A DNA stretch of 64,000 nt from the NCBI GenBank assembly GCA_963718355.1, contig CAVQZA010000020.1, forward strand, positions 186,001 to 250,000. Direction: 5' to 3'. The notes under the pieces were generated by a model. The model ran no database searches, was not told the DNA's origin, and was given only the letters and a program-made list of their open reading frames with translations. Of this stretch, positions 24,544-32,006 are shown piece by piece (within the stretch, counting starts at the first letter, position 1; each line of letters opens with the position of its first letter). Source of the stretch: CAVQZA01 sp963718355 (lineage in GTDB: Bacteria > Actinomycetota > Thermoleophilia > Gaiellales > Gaiellaceae). A program made the position numbers and the translations under genes.

Positions 24544-25600
24544 CTGGGTGGCCGGGCTCAGCCCCTGGCCCGAGGACGGCTTCGGGCTCGAGCGGATCCA
24601 CCTTGTGCTCACGGAATTGGGGAATCCGGAGCGGTCGTTCGCGGCGATCCACGTCGTCGGCACGAACGGCAAGTCGACGCTCACGCGCACCGTCGATGCG
24701 ACGCTTCGCAGCGAGGGCCTGCGCGTCGGCTCGTTCACCTCGCCACACGTCTCGGGCTGGGCCGAGCGGATCCACATCGACGGCGAGGAGGCGGACTTCG
24801 AGGCCGCCGTCGCCCGTGTGCGCGAGGTCTGCGAGCGGGCGCGCGCGACGCAGTTCGAGACGCTGACCGCCGCCGCGCTGCAGTCCTTCGCGGATGCCGA
24901 AGTCGACGCGGCCGTGATCGAAGCGGGCCTCGGCGGTCGCCACGACGCGACCAACGTCCTCGACGCGCGTGTCGTCGCGCTCACGAACGCCTCGCTCGAG
25001 CACACCGAGGTGCTCGGCTCGACGCGTCAGGCGATCGCACGCGAGAAGCTGGCCGTCGCCGGCCCGGAGGCGATCATCGTCCTCGGCGAGCCGGAGTGGG
25101 CATACCTCGTCCCGGACAACCCGGTCGTCGCCGGCGGCGCGCGGGAGGTGGTCGAGGCTTTTCTCGGGCGCGCGGTCGAGCCGGTGACCGTGACGCTGCC
25201 CGGCCGGCTCGAACGACTCGACGGCGAGATCCGCGACGGCGGCCACAATCTCGCCGGGATCGAATGGCTCGTCGAGCGGATCGAAAAAGTCGCAGTAATC
25301 GTCTGCTCGATCCTTGCCGATAAGGACGTCGATGCGATGCTCGCCGCCCTTGCCTCTCGCTCGACCCAGCTCGTCGCGACGTCCTCGTCGAGCTCTCGCG
25401 CACTCCCCGCGCAGGCGCTTGCGGACGCCGCTCTCCGCCATTTCGCCGTGGTCGAGTGCGTGCCCGACCCGGTCGAGGCCCTCGCCCGCGCGCACGAGCT
25501 CGGCGAGCCCGTGCTCGTCACCGGCTCGCTCTACCTCCTTGCGGATCTCGCTGCCGTCCGGCCCGGCGGCCTACCATGGCTCAGTACGGCGACAAGCTGA
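24527..25600 (+). CDS. folC: Folylpolyglutamate/dihydrofolate synthase, short form
   Basis: 357 aa, shorter than the usual 420 or so. ATP-binding loop VVGTNGKST (about residues 44-52) and FTSPHVSGWAERI following it are diagnostic Mur-ligase/FolC features, as is GLGGRHDATNV. Adds glutamate to folates. The C-terminal ligase domain appears compact (DGGHNLAGIEWL at about residue 237 and ADKDVDAML). ATG overlaps valS; the stop is overlapped by the next small gene. Confidence 0.92.
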   Translation: MPSATDWVAGLSPWPEDGFGLERIHLVLTELGNPERSFAAIHVVGTNGKSTLTRTVDATLRSEGLRVGSFTSPHVSGWAERIHIDGEEADFEAAVARVREVCERARATQFETLTAAALQSFADAEVDAAVIEAGLGGRHDATNVLDARVVALTNASLEHTEVLGSTRQAIAREKLAVAGPEAIIVLGEPEWAYLVPDNPVVAGGAREVVEAFLGRAVEPVTVTLPGRLERLDGEIRDGGHNLAGIEWLVERIEKVAVIVCSILADKDVDAMLAALASRSTQLVATSSSSSRALPAQALADAALRHFAVVECVPDPVEALARAHELGEPVLVTGSLYLLADLAAVRPGGLPWLSTATS

Positions 25601-25689
25601 CGGTGTTCGCGTTCGCCGCCTTCCTTCTGGCGGCGTTCGTCGGGCTCGCCTTTGCAGCCGGCTACGTGATCGGCAAACTGCTGCTGTGA
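25576..25689 (+). CDS. 37-residue single-span membrane protein
   Basis: MAQYGDKLTVFAFAAFLLA begins a 37-aa ORF with one transmembrane helix spanning about residues 9-33 (VFAFAAFLLAAFVGLAFAAGYVIGK in two stretches). ATG 25576 lies inside the folC 3' end (25-nt overlap), and the next gene follows after 12 nt. It is likely translated by coupling. No function known. Confidence 0.6.
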   Translation: MAQYGDKLTVFAFAAFLLAAFVGLAFAAGYVIGKLLL

Positions 25690-25701
25690 GCAGGGGGACT
25701 G

Positions 25702-26238
25702 ATGGCCGCTAGCACCTTCGGAGGAATCCACGACTTCTTCAACTCGGGGACGTGGCTCGTCGTCCGCAACCTCACGTTCTTCTTCTTCTTCGTGTTCTGG
25801 CTCGCGGTCGGCTACTGGGTCTACAAGGACGCGCGCCGCCGCATCGAGGATCCGTGGCTCGTCGGCATGGCCGTCATCCTCGGGCTGATCCCCCCGTACT
25901 TCGGCGCGTTCATCTACATGCTCTTCCGGCCCCCGGAGTACCTCGAGGACGCGCGCGAGCGTCAACTCGAGATCAAGGCCATGGAGCAGCGCCTCGCGCG
26001 GCGCGACCTCTTCTGCCCCGTCTGCCGCGCCGGGGTCGACTCGACCTACCTTGTGTGCCCGGTCTGCACCACGAAGCTGAAGCAGTCATGCGTCTCGTGC
26101 AAGGCGCCGCTCGAGGCGCTGTGGCAGATCTGCCCGTACTGCGAGACGCCCGTCGCCGCGCCGACGACGCTGCCGTCGTTCGAGGCCGGGCCTACGGCGT
26201 TACGCGCTCCACGGCGCGTGCAGCGCGGCACTGAATAG
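25702..26238 (+). CDS. Membrane protein with double zinc ribbon
   Basis: 178 aa. Two membrane helices (LTFFFFFVFWLAVGYWVY and GMAVILGLIPPYFGAFIYML, residues about 23-75) followed by a cytoplasmic tail carrying four CxxC pairs: CPVC, CPVC, CVSC and CPYC, i.e. two zinc ribbons. Similar proteins are frequent in Thermoleophilia and Chloroflexi next to housekeeping genes, but no function is established. Between folC and ndk. Confidence 0.82.
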   Translation: MAASTFGGIHDFFNSGTWLVVRNLTFFFFFVFWLAVGYWVYKDARRRIEDPWLVGMAVILGLIPPYFGAFIYMLFRPPEYLEDARERQLEIKAMEQRLARRDLFCPVCRAGVDSTYLVCPVCTTKLKQSCVSCKAPLEALWQICPYCETPVAAPTTLPSFEAGPTALRAPRRVQRGTE

Positions 26239-26251
26239 ACTTCGGGCGGCC

Positions 26252-26671
26252 ATGGCCGTGGAGCGAACACTCGTCCTCGCAAAGCCCGACGCCGTCGAAC
26301 GCGGCCTCGCGGGCGAGATCGTGTCGCGCCTGGAACATCGCGGCCTGGTGTTGCGAGGCACAAAGCTGCTTCGCGTCGATCGCGCGCTCGCCGAGCAGCA
26401 CTACGCCGAGCACGTCGACAAGCCGTTCTTCGGCGAGCTGATCGCGTTCATCACCTCGGCGCCGACGCTCGCGCTCGTCGTCGAGGGCGAGGGCGCGATC
26501 GCCACCGTTCGCACCACGATGGGCGCGACGAATCCCGCGCAGGCGGGGCCAGGGACGATCCGTGGCGACTTCGCGCTTGCGATGCCGGACAATCTCGTCC
26601 ACGGCTCGGACTCTCCCGAGTCCGCCGCCCGCGAGATCGCGCTCTGGTTCGCCGACGATGAGCTCGTCTGA
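26252..26671 (+). CDS. ndk: Nucleoside diphosphate kinase
   Basis: 139 aa. Active-site motif NLVHGSDS with the phosphorylated His (about residue 118) and the N-terminal ERTLVLAKPDAVERGLAGEI. Balances NTP pools. A TAGACT hexamer ends 10 nt before the ATG, pointing to a very short leader. The 3' end overlaps the first methyltransferase by 14 nt. Confidence 0.96.
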   Translation: MAVERTLVLAKPDAVERGLAGEIVSRLEHRGLVLRGTKLLRVDRALAEQHYAEHVDKPFFGELIAFITSAPTLALVVEGEGAIATVRTTMGATNPAQAGPGTIRGDFALAMPDNLVHGSDSPESAAREIALWFADDELV

Positions 26672-27392
26672 CGCAGCGCGGAACCGCGCCTTCTGGGATC
26701 AGCGGGCCGACGACTATCAGGAGTCGCACCGCGAGCACATCGGCCGCCCCGAGCCGCGCTGGGGGATCTGGCAGCTGCCCGAGCGCGAGCTGCAGGTGCT
26801 CGGTGAGGTGGCCGGGCTCGACGTGCTCGAGCTCGGCTGTGGCGCGGCGCAGTGGTCGATCCTGCTCGCGGCGCAGGGTGCGCGCTGCGTCGGCTTCGAC
26901 AACTCCGAGCGCCAGCTCGAGCACGCGCGCGCTGCGGGGGCCGACTTTCCACTCGTGCACGGGGCGGCCGAGTCGCTGCCGTTTCCGGACGAGAGCTTCG
27001 ACCTCGTCTTCTGCGACCACGGCGCTCTGACCTTCGCCGACCCGCTCGTCGTCGTGCCCGAGGTCGCACGGGTGTTGCGGGCTGGGGGTCTGTTCGCGTT
27101 CAGCATCACGGGATCGCTTGCGTGGATCTGCTGGGACGACGAGCTCGATCAGGTCGTGCCGGCGCTGAAGATGGACTACTTCGGCCTACACCGCCACGAG
27201 GATTCGGACGGGTCGGTCAGCTTCCAGCTGCCGGTGGGCGAGTGGATCCGGCTGTTCCGTGGGTGCGGGCTCGTCGTCGAGGATCTGATCGAGCCGCAGC
27301 CGCCGGAGGATGCCGTGACGACGTACGGCTACGACCTCGGCTGGGCGCGGCGCTGGCCGCTCGAGCAGATCTGGAAGGTGCGCAAGCCGTGA
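26658..27392 (+). CDS. SAM-dependent methyltransferase, first of a tandem pair
   Basis: 244 aa class I methyltransferase. SAM-binding motif I VLELGCGAAQWS (about residues 56-67), FPDESFDLVFCDHGALTFADP (motif II/III) and LRAGGLFAFSI. ATG 26658 (MSSSDAARNRAFW) overlaps ndk. Its C-terminal WIRLFRGCGLVVEDLIEPQPPE is shared with the next gene, showing duplication. Substrate unknown. Confidence 0.88.
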   Translation: MSSSDAARNRAFWDQRADDYQESHREHIGRPEPRWGIWQLPERELQVLGEVAGLDVLELGCGAAQWSILLAAQGARCVGFDNSERQLEHARAAGADFPLVHGAAESLPFPDESFDLVFCDHGALTFADPLVVVPEVARVLRAGGLFAFSITGSLAWICWDDELDQVVPALKMDYFGLHRHEDSDGSVSFQLPVGEWIRLFRGCGLVVEDLIEPQPPEDAVTTYGYDLGWARRWPLEQIWKVRKP

Positions 27393-28150
27393 GCCTCTCG
27401 GAGCACGCGCGGCACAACCGCGAGGCCTGGACGAAGGAGGCGCCGTTGTACGCCGAGCGCGCGGTGCAGGCGTGGGCAGGCGAGTTCGACTGGGGCGTCT
27501 GGCGCGTGCTCGAGTCCGAGCTTCGCGCCCTTCCGGACGTGGCCGGCAAGGACGTGGTGGAGCTCGGCTGCGGCACGGCGTACATCTCCGCGTGGCTCGC
27601 GCGCCTCGGCGCCCGGCCGGTCGGCGTCGACGTCACTCCCGCGCAGCTCGCGACCGCACGTGAGATGCAGAAGCAGTTCGGGCTCGAGTTCCCGCTGATC
27701 GAGGCGAGCGCCGAGGACGTGCCGCTGCCGGACGCGAGCTTCGACGTCGCGATCTCGGAGTACGGCGCGTCGATCTGGTGCGATCCGTATCTCTGGATCC
27801 CCGAGGCGGCGCGGTTGCTGCGGCCGGGCGGGGAGCTCGTCTTCCTCGTCAACGGCACGATCTTCATGCTCTGCGCGCGGGACGAGGAGGCGCCGCCCGG
27901 CCCCGAGTTTCAGCGCGACTACTTCGGCATGCACCGTTTCGAGTGGTCGGACGAGGACGGGATCGAGTTCCACCTCGGCTACGGCGACTGGATCCGGCTG
28001 CTGCGAGCGAACGGCTTCGAGGTCGAAGACCTGATCGAGATCCAGGCGCCCGAGGGCGCCGCGCAGCATCGCTATCAGGCGCTTCCGACGCCCGAGTGGG
28101 CGCGCCGGTGGCCGTCGGAGGAGATCTGGCGGGCGCGCAAGGTCGGATGA
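27389..28150 (+). CDS. SAM-dependent methyltransferase, second of a tandem pair
   Basis: 253 aa paralogue of the preceding gene: motif I VVELGCGTAYISAWL, FDVAISEYGASIWCDP, LRPGGELVFLV, and matching C-terminal WIRLLRANGFEVEDLIEIQAPE. GTG start in a GTGA overlap with its partner; the stop overlaps maf (ATGA). The pair probably arose by local duplication and acts on related substrates, possibly as a heterodimer (inference). Confidence 0.88.
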   Translation: MSLSEHARHNREAWTKEAPLYAERAVQAWAGEFDWGVWRVLESELRALPDVAGKDVVELGCGTAYISAWLARLGARPVGVDVTPAQLATAREMQKQFGLEFPLIEASAEDVPLPDASFDVAISEYGASIWCDPYLWIPEAARLLRPGGELVFLVNGTIFMLCARDEEAPPGPEFQRDYFGMHRFEWSDEDGIEFHLGYGDWIRLLRANGFEVEDLIEIQAPEGAAQHRYQALPTPEWARRWPSEEIWRARKVG

Positions 28151-28701
28151 AGCTGCTGCTGGCCTCGACCTCGCCGCAGCGGCGCCTGATCCTTGAGCAG
28201 CTGCGGATCCCGTTCGATGTCGTCGCGCCGCGGTACGAGGAACTCGGCGACGACCCCGTCGAGCACGCGGTCGGGAAAGCGCGGTCGGTCGCAGGCGAGG
28301 CCGCGGGCCGGCCGGTGCTCGGCGTCGATACGACTGTCGTCTGTGATGGACGTGTCTACGGCAAGCCCGGCGACGCCGCGGAGGCGGCGCGGATGCTGGC
28401 GGCGCTGGCCGGCCGCACACATAAGGTCGTGTCCGGTCTGTGCCTCGTGTTCGAGGCCCGGGAGCAAGTCGAGCGCGAGGTGACGAAGGTGACCTTCCGC
28501 GCCCTGGCCGAACGCGAAGCGGAGGCGTACGTCGAGTCGGGCGAGTGGGAGGGCCGAGCGGGTGGCTATGCGATCCAGGGCCTGGGCGCGAGCCTGGTGA
28601 CGGCGATAGACGGCGACTACCTGAATGTGGTGGGCCTGCCGGGAGCAGTGCTGGTGCGACTGCTGGCGGAGCGCTTCCCAGGGCGATACGGCTTCGGCTA
28701 G
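28147..28701 (+). CDS. maf: Maf-like nucleotide pyrophosphatase
   Basis: 184 aa. N-terminal LLASTSPQRRLILEQL, the catalytic VLGVDTTVVCDGRVYGKP block (about residues 57-74) and GYAIQGLGASLV (about residues 140-151) are typical of Maf/YhdE house-cleaning pyrophosphatases, which hydrolyse non-canonical or modified nucleotides. Last gene of the ndk-MT-MT-maf operon. Confidence 0.9.
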   Translation: MKLLLASTSPQRRLILEQLRIPFDVVAPRYEELGDDPVEHAVGKARSVAGEAAGRPVLGVDTTVVCDGRVYGKPGDAAEAARMLAALAGRTHKVVSGLCLVFEAREQVEREVTKVTFRALAEREAEAYVESGEWEGRAGGYAIQGLGASLVTAIDGDYLNVVGLPGAVLVRLLAERFPGRYGFG

Positions 28702-28727
28702 ACGCGTGACCAAGCTAGCGCCCACCT

Positions 28728-28741
28728 GGGGTCAGGCACTC
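28728..28741. repeat. Left 14-bp inverted repeat of the RAYT element
   Basis: Exact inverted copy of 29398-29411. It lies 17 nt beyond the 3' end of the transposase gene. Confidence 0.8.
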
Positions 28742-28758
28742 AGCCATGTTCGGTTTGG

Positions 28759-29313
28759 TCAGGCGTTGCTTGCTTCGCCGAGGAAGCGCCGGAACGCCGA
28801 CCGGGCGCTCTCGGAGTCGGGGCCGAACTGTTCGAGGAGCCAGTTGACAGTCAGAAAAGCCGGTTTTGGCACCATGGCCATTGCCGCCCGGTAGCTGCTC
28901 CAACGCCACTCTGCCGGGTCACCACAGAGGCGCGCTCGCACCGGGTTCAAGACGATGTATCGCGAGAGCTCGAGCAGATGCCAGTTGCTCTGGAGCAGCG
29001 CGGAGTGAAACCGGCTTTGAAAGAGATGGCCGTCAAAGCCGTGCCTTCGGTTGAACCATTGGGCGTAGCCACCGTTGAGTGCCTGCATTCCACCGGATAT
29101 GTCGCCGGCCGGAGTCTGAATCATCAGATGGAAGTGGTTCGGCATCAGGCAGTAGGAGTGGCACAACCAGCCGTGACGAGAAACGGCGACACCGAGCAGT
29201 TCGAGGAAGCGCCGACGGTCGCGGTCGTCGGTGAAGATCGCCTGCCGCCGGTTCCCGCGTGCCGTGATGTGGAAGGTGCCGTCCGGCGGTGCGATGCGGG
29301 GAGGTCTCGCCAT
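28759..29313 (-). CDS. REP-associated tyrosine transposase (Y1/HUH family)
   Basis: 184 aa, complete. HUH-type motif in CLMPNHFHLMI (about residues 55-65), the catalytic Tyr region RYIVLNPVRARL (about residues 115-126) and the C-terminal EWRWSSYRAAM are typical of the Transposase_17/RAYT group. These enzymes nick single-stranded hairpin ends with a tyrosine. The intact frame suggests the copy could still be active. Confidence 0.9.
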   Translation of the reverse strand: MARPPRIAPPDGTFHITARGNRRQAIFTDDRDRRRFLELLGVAVSRHGWLCHSYCLMPNHFHLMIQTPAGDISGGMQALNGGYAQWFNRRHGFDGHLFQSRFHSALLQSNWHLLELSRYIVLNPVRARLCGDPAEWRWSSYRAAMAMVPKPAFLTVNWLLEQFGPDSESARSAFRRFLGEASNA

Positions 29314-29397
29314 TCAGCCAGGGTAGGCGAGCGTCGGCGTCCGCAGGAGCGGTGTTCGTGATTCGTCACACTTCGCTTGTCCCTTCGGGACACGTCG

Positions 29398-29411
29398 GAG
29401 TGCCTGACCCC
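29398..29411. repeat. Right 14-bp inverted repeat of the RAYT element
   Basis: Exact inverted copy of 28728-28741, only 9 nt before the TAGACT -10-like hexamer of mreB, so the insertion may have replaced upstream mreB promoter sequence. Confidence 0.8.
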
Positions 29412-29437
29412 GATCGGAGCTAGACTCGGTCGGCGCC

Positions 29438-30496
29438 ATGGGCCTTTTCACTTCAATGACCGGCTTCGGCGGGCGCGACATGGCCGTCGACCTCGGCACT
29501 GCCAACACGCTCGTCTACGTCCGCGGGCGCGGCATCGTGCTCTCCGAGCCCTCCGTCGTCGCGATCGACCAGCGCACCGGCGAGGTGCACGCCGTCGGCG
29601 TCGAGGCCAAGCGGATGCTCGGCCGCACGCCGGGCACGATCTCCGCGATCCGCCCGCTCAAGGACGGTGTGATCGCCGACTTCGACGTCACCGAGCAGAT
29701 GCTCCGCCACTTCATCCAGAAGGTGCACCAGCATCGCTTCGCCCACCCGCGCGTTGTCGTCTGCGTCCCGAGCGGCGTCACCGGCGTCGAGAAGCGCGCG
29801 GTCGAAGAGGCCACGCTCAGCGCCGGCGCGCGCCAGGCCTACCTGATCGAGGAGCCGATGGCCGCAGCGATCGGCGCCGGCCTCCCGGTCGCAGAGCCGA
29901 CGGGAAACATGATCGTCGACATCGGCGGCGGCACCACCGAGGTCGCCGTGATCTCACTCGGCGGCATTGTCGTCAGCCAGTCCCTCCGCGTCGGCGGCGA
30001 CGAGATGGACGAGGCGATCGTCAACCACATCAAGCGCGAGTACAAGCTCCTCGTCGGCCAGCAGACCGCCGAGGAGATCAAGCTCGAGGTCGGCTCCGCG
30101 TACGACATGCGCGAGGAGGTCCAGGCGGAGGTGAGAGGCCGCGACATGCTCACCGGCCTCCCGAAGACGGTGATCCTCTCCAGCGAGGAGGTCCGCCGCG
30201 CCCTGGACGACCCGGTGATCCAGATCATCGACGCGATCAAGTCCACACTCGACAAGACGCCGCCCGAGCTCGCCGCAGACATCATGGACCGAGGCATCGT
30301 CCTCGCCGGTGGTGGCGCGCTCCTCACAGGCCTCGACGAGCGGCTCCGCCACGAGACGCAGATGCCGGTGCACCTCGCCGAGTCGCCGCTCACCTGCGTC
30401 GCCGTCGGCTCCGGCCGCAGCCTCGAGGAGTTCGAGGCGATCCACCGCTCGAACCGCGCTAGAAGCCGCAACGGCCGCAACGGCCGCCGCTACTAG
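29438..30496 (+). CDS. mreB: Rod shape-determining protein MreB (actin homologue)
   Basis: 352 aa. Phosphate-1 motif DLGTANTLVY (about residues 18-27), phosphate-2 DIGGGTTEVAVIS (about residues 164-176), and the adenosine motif LAGGGALLTGLD. Polymerises under the membrane and guides lateral wall synthesis with MreC, MreD, PBP2 and RodA encoded downstream. TAGACT ends 11 nt before the ATG, so the leader is very short. The C-terminus has an Arg/Asn-rich tail (RARSRNGRNGRRY) of about 15 residues. Confidence 0.97.
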   Translation: MGLFTSMTGFGGRDMAVDLGTANTLVYVRGRGIVLSEPSVVAIDQRTGEVHAVGVEAKRMLGRTPGTISAIRPLKDGVIADFDVTEQMLRHFIQKVHQHRFAHPRVVVCVPSGVTGVEKRAVEEATLSAGARQAYLIEEPMAAAIGAGLPVAEPTGNMIVDIGGGTTEVAVISLGGIVVSQSLRVGGDEMDEAIVNHIKREYKLLVGQQTAEEIKLEVGSAYDMREEVQAEVRGRDMLTGLPKTVILSSEEVRRALDDPVIQIIDAIKSTLDKTPPELAADIMDRGIVLAGGGALLTGLDERLRHETQMPVHLAESPLTCVAVGSGRSLEEFEAIHRSNRARSRNGRNGRRY

Positions 30497-30534
30497 CCGC
30501 ACCCGGCCGGGACTCGCGGTACCCTTGGGCGTCC

Positions 30535-31482
30535 GTGCCTCGCAATCGCTCAGCACGCGTGGCGGTGCTGGGATCGCCCGCTCAGCGTCCCACCGGCCAG
30601 AACCCCTCCTCCCGCGGGAACGGACCGCTCAAGCGGCGCCTCGTCGTGGGGATCCTGGTGCTGGCCTCGCTTGCGCTGATCACGATCTACTTCCGTGAGG
30701 CCCAGGGAGGCGTGCTCCACGGCGCCCAGAGCACCGGCGAGACCGTGCTGCGGCCGTTCGAGACGGGCGCCGAGCGCGTCGCGAGGCCGTTCCGTGACGC
30801 CTACAACTACAGCTCCGGCCTGATCGACGCGAAGTCGCAGAACGGGAAGCTCCGCGCCGAGGTCGACCAGCTCCGCCAGAAGGTGATCCAGAACCAGACG
30901 GCGCGCCAGGAGAACGCGCACCTGCGGGCCGCGCTGGCCTACGTCGACAGCCCGCGCTTCCCGTCCGGCTACTACCCGATCAACACGCGGGTGATCGCCC
31001 AGCCGCCGAGCGAGTTCGAGCAGCAGATCGTGATCGCGGCCGGCTCGGCGAACGGCGTTCCGGCCAGCGCTCCCGTCGTCACAGGCGACGGCCTCGTCGG
31101 CCAGGTCACCCTCCGCGCCTCTCACGCGGCGCTCGTGACGCTCCTCACCGACGCCTCGTTCGCGGTCGCCGCGAAGGACCTCGGCAGCGGCGCCTTCGGG
31201 ATCCTCCGCCACGGCCAGGGCACCGGCTCGCTGATCCTCGACCGCGTCCCGAAGGATCAGGTCGTGCAGGTCGGCGACACCGTCGTCACCGCAGGCTCGC
31301 AGCTCGGCGCCAGGCTCGCCTCCTCGTATCCGGTCGGGATCGCGATCGGACGCGTGACGAGCGTCGGCCAGAGCGATACCGACCTCTACAAGCAGATCCA
31401 GGTGCAGGCGTTCGTCGATCTCGGCGCGCTCGACGCGGTCACCGTCCTCGCCAGCAAAAAGCCCGTCCCGCACCTGCCGTGA
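30535..31482 (+). CDS. mreC: Rod shape-determining protein MreC
   Basis: 315 aa. Cytoplasmic basic N-terminus, one membrane helix (LVVGILVLASLALITIYF, about residues 36-53), a coiled coil (about residues 95-140) and the periplasmic double beta-barrel domain. GTG start with TACCCT ending 9 nt upstream, so there is a promoter inside the operon. The stop overlaps mreD by 4 nt. Confidence 0.95.
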   Translation: MPRNRSARVAVLGSPAQRPTGQNPSSRGNGPLKRRLVVGILVLASLALITIYFREAQGGVLHGAQSTGETVLRPFETGAERVARPFRDAYNYSSGLIDAKSQNGKLRAEVDQLRQKVIQNQTARQENAHLRAALAYVDSPRFPSGYYPINTRVIAQPPSEFEQQIVIAAGSANGVPASAPVVTGDGLVGQVTLRASHAALVTLLTDASFAVAAKDLGSGAFGILRHGQGTGSLILDRVPKDQVVQVGDTVVTAGSQLGARLASSYPVGIAIGRVTSVGQSDTDLYKQIQVQAFVDLGALDAVTVLASKKPVPHLP

Positions 31483-32006
31483 CCCTCGATGCCGTCAAGG
31501 CGGGCGTGCTGCTGTTCGTGGCCGCCGTCGTGCAAGCCTCGATCATGTCGTCGATCTCGATCCTCGGCGCAGCGCCGAACCTCCTGCTCGTCACGCTGCT
31601 CTCGATCGCGCTCCTCCGCGGCGCGGTGTTCGGGGCACTCTGCGGCTTCTTCGCCGGCCTCCTGCTCGACACGGCAACCCTGGGAACGCTGGGGCTGACC
31701 TCGCTGCTGCTCACAGTCGGTGCCTACTGGATCGGGCGCTACGGCGAGACGACCGGGCGCGACCGTTTTCACGCACCGTACGTCTCGGTCGCAGTGGTCA
31801 CCGTCCTCTACGCGCTCGGCGCGCTCGGGCTCCACTTCATGCTCGGTGACCCGGTCTCGGCCCGCGTCGTGCTGGTCGACGCGCTCATCCCGGGCCTGAT
31901 CTTCAACCTCCTGCTCACCGCGCCCGTCTACGCGCTCGCCCGCCGCCTGCTGCCGCCGCGCGACTGGAGCTCCGAGCGCTCGGGGGAGGTGTCGCTCCTT
32001 GGCTAG
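31479..32006 (+). CDS. mreD: Rod shape-determining protein MreD
   Basis: 175 aa with about five membrane helices and the MreD-typical N-terminus (LFVAAVVQASIMSSISILGAAPNLLLV). GTG start in a GTGA overlap with mreC; the 3' end overlaps mrdA by 8 nt. Links MreC to PBP2/RodA. Confidence 0.93.
   Translation: MTLDAVKAGVLLFVAAVVQASIMSSISILGAAPNLLLVTLLSIALLRGAVFGALCGFFAGLLLDTATLGTLGLTSLLLTVGAYWIGRYGETTGRDRFHAPYVSVAVVTVLYALGALGLHFMLGDPVSARVVLVDALIPGLIFNLLLTAPVYALARRLLPPRDWSSERSGEVSLLG

Larger units (their letters stand above)
28728..29411 (-). mobile_element. RAYT-type element with 14-bp inverted ends
   Basis: GGGGTCAGGCACTC at 28728-28741 and its exact reverse complement at 29398-29411 bracket a single transposase gene. 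A 6-bp hairpin with a TTC loop (29378-29392) lies just inside the right end. This 684-bp unit sits between maf and mreB and interrupts the otherwise conserved actinobacterial block. The arrangement fits an IS200/IS605-related, REP-associated element. Confidence 0.75.
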
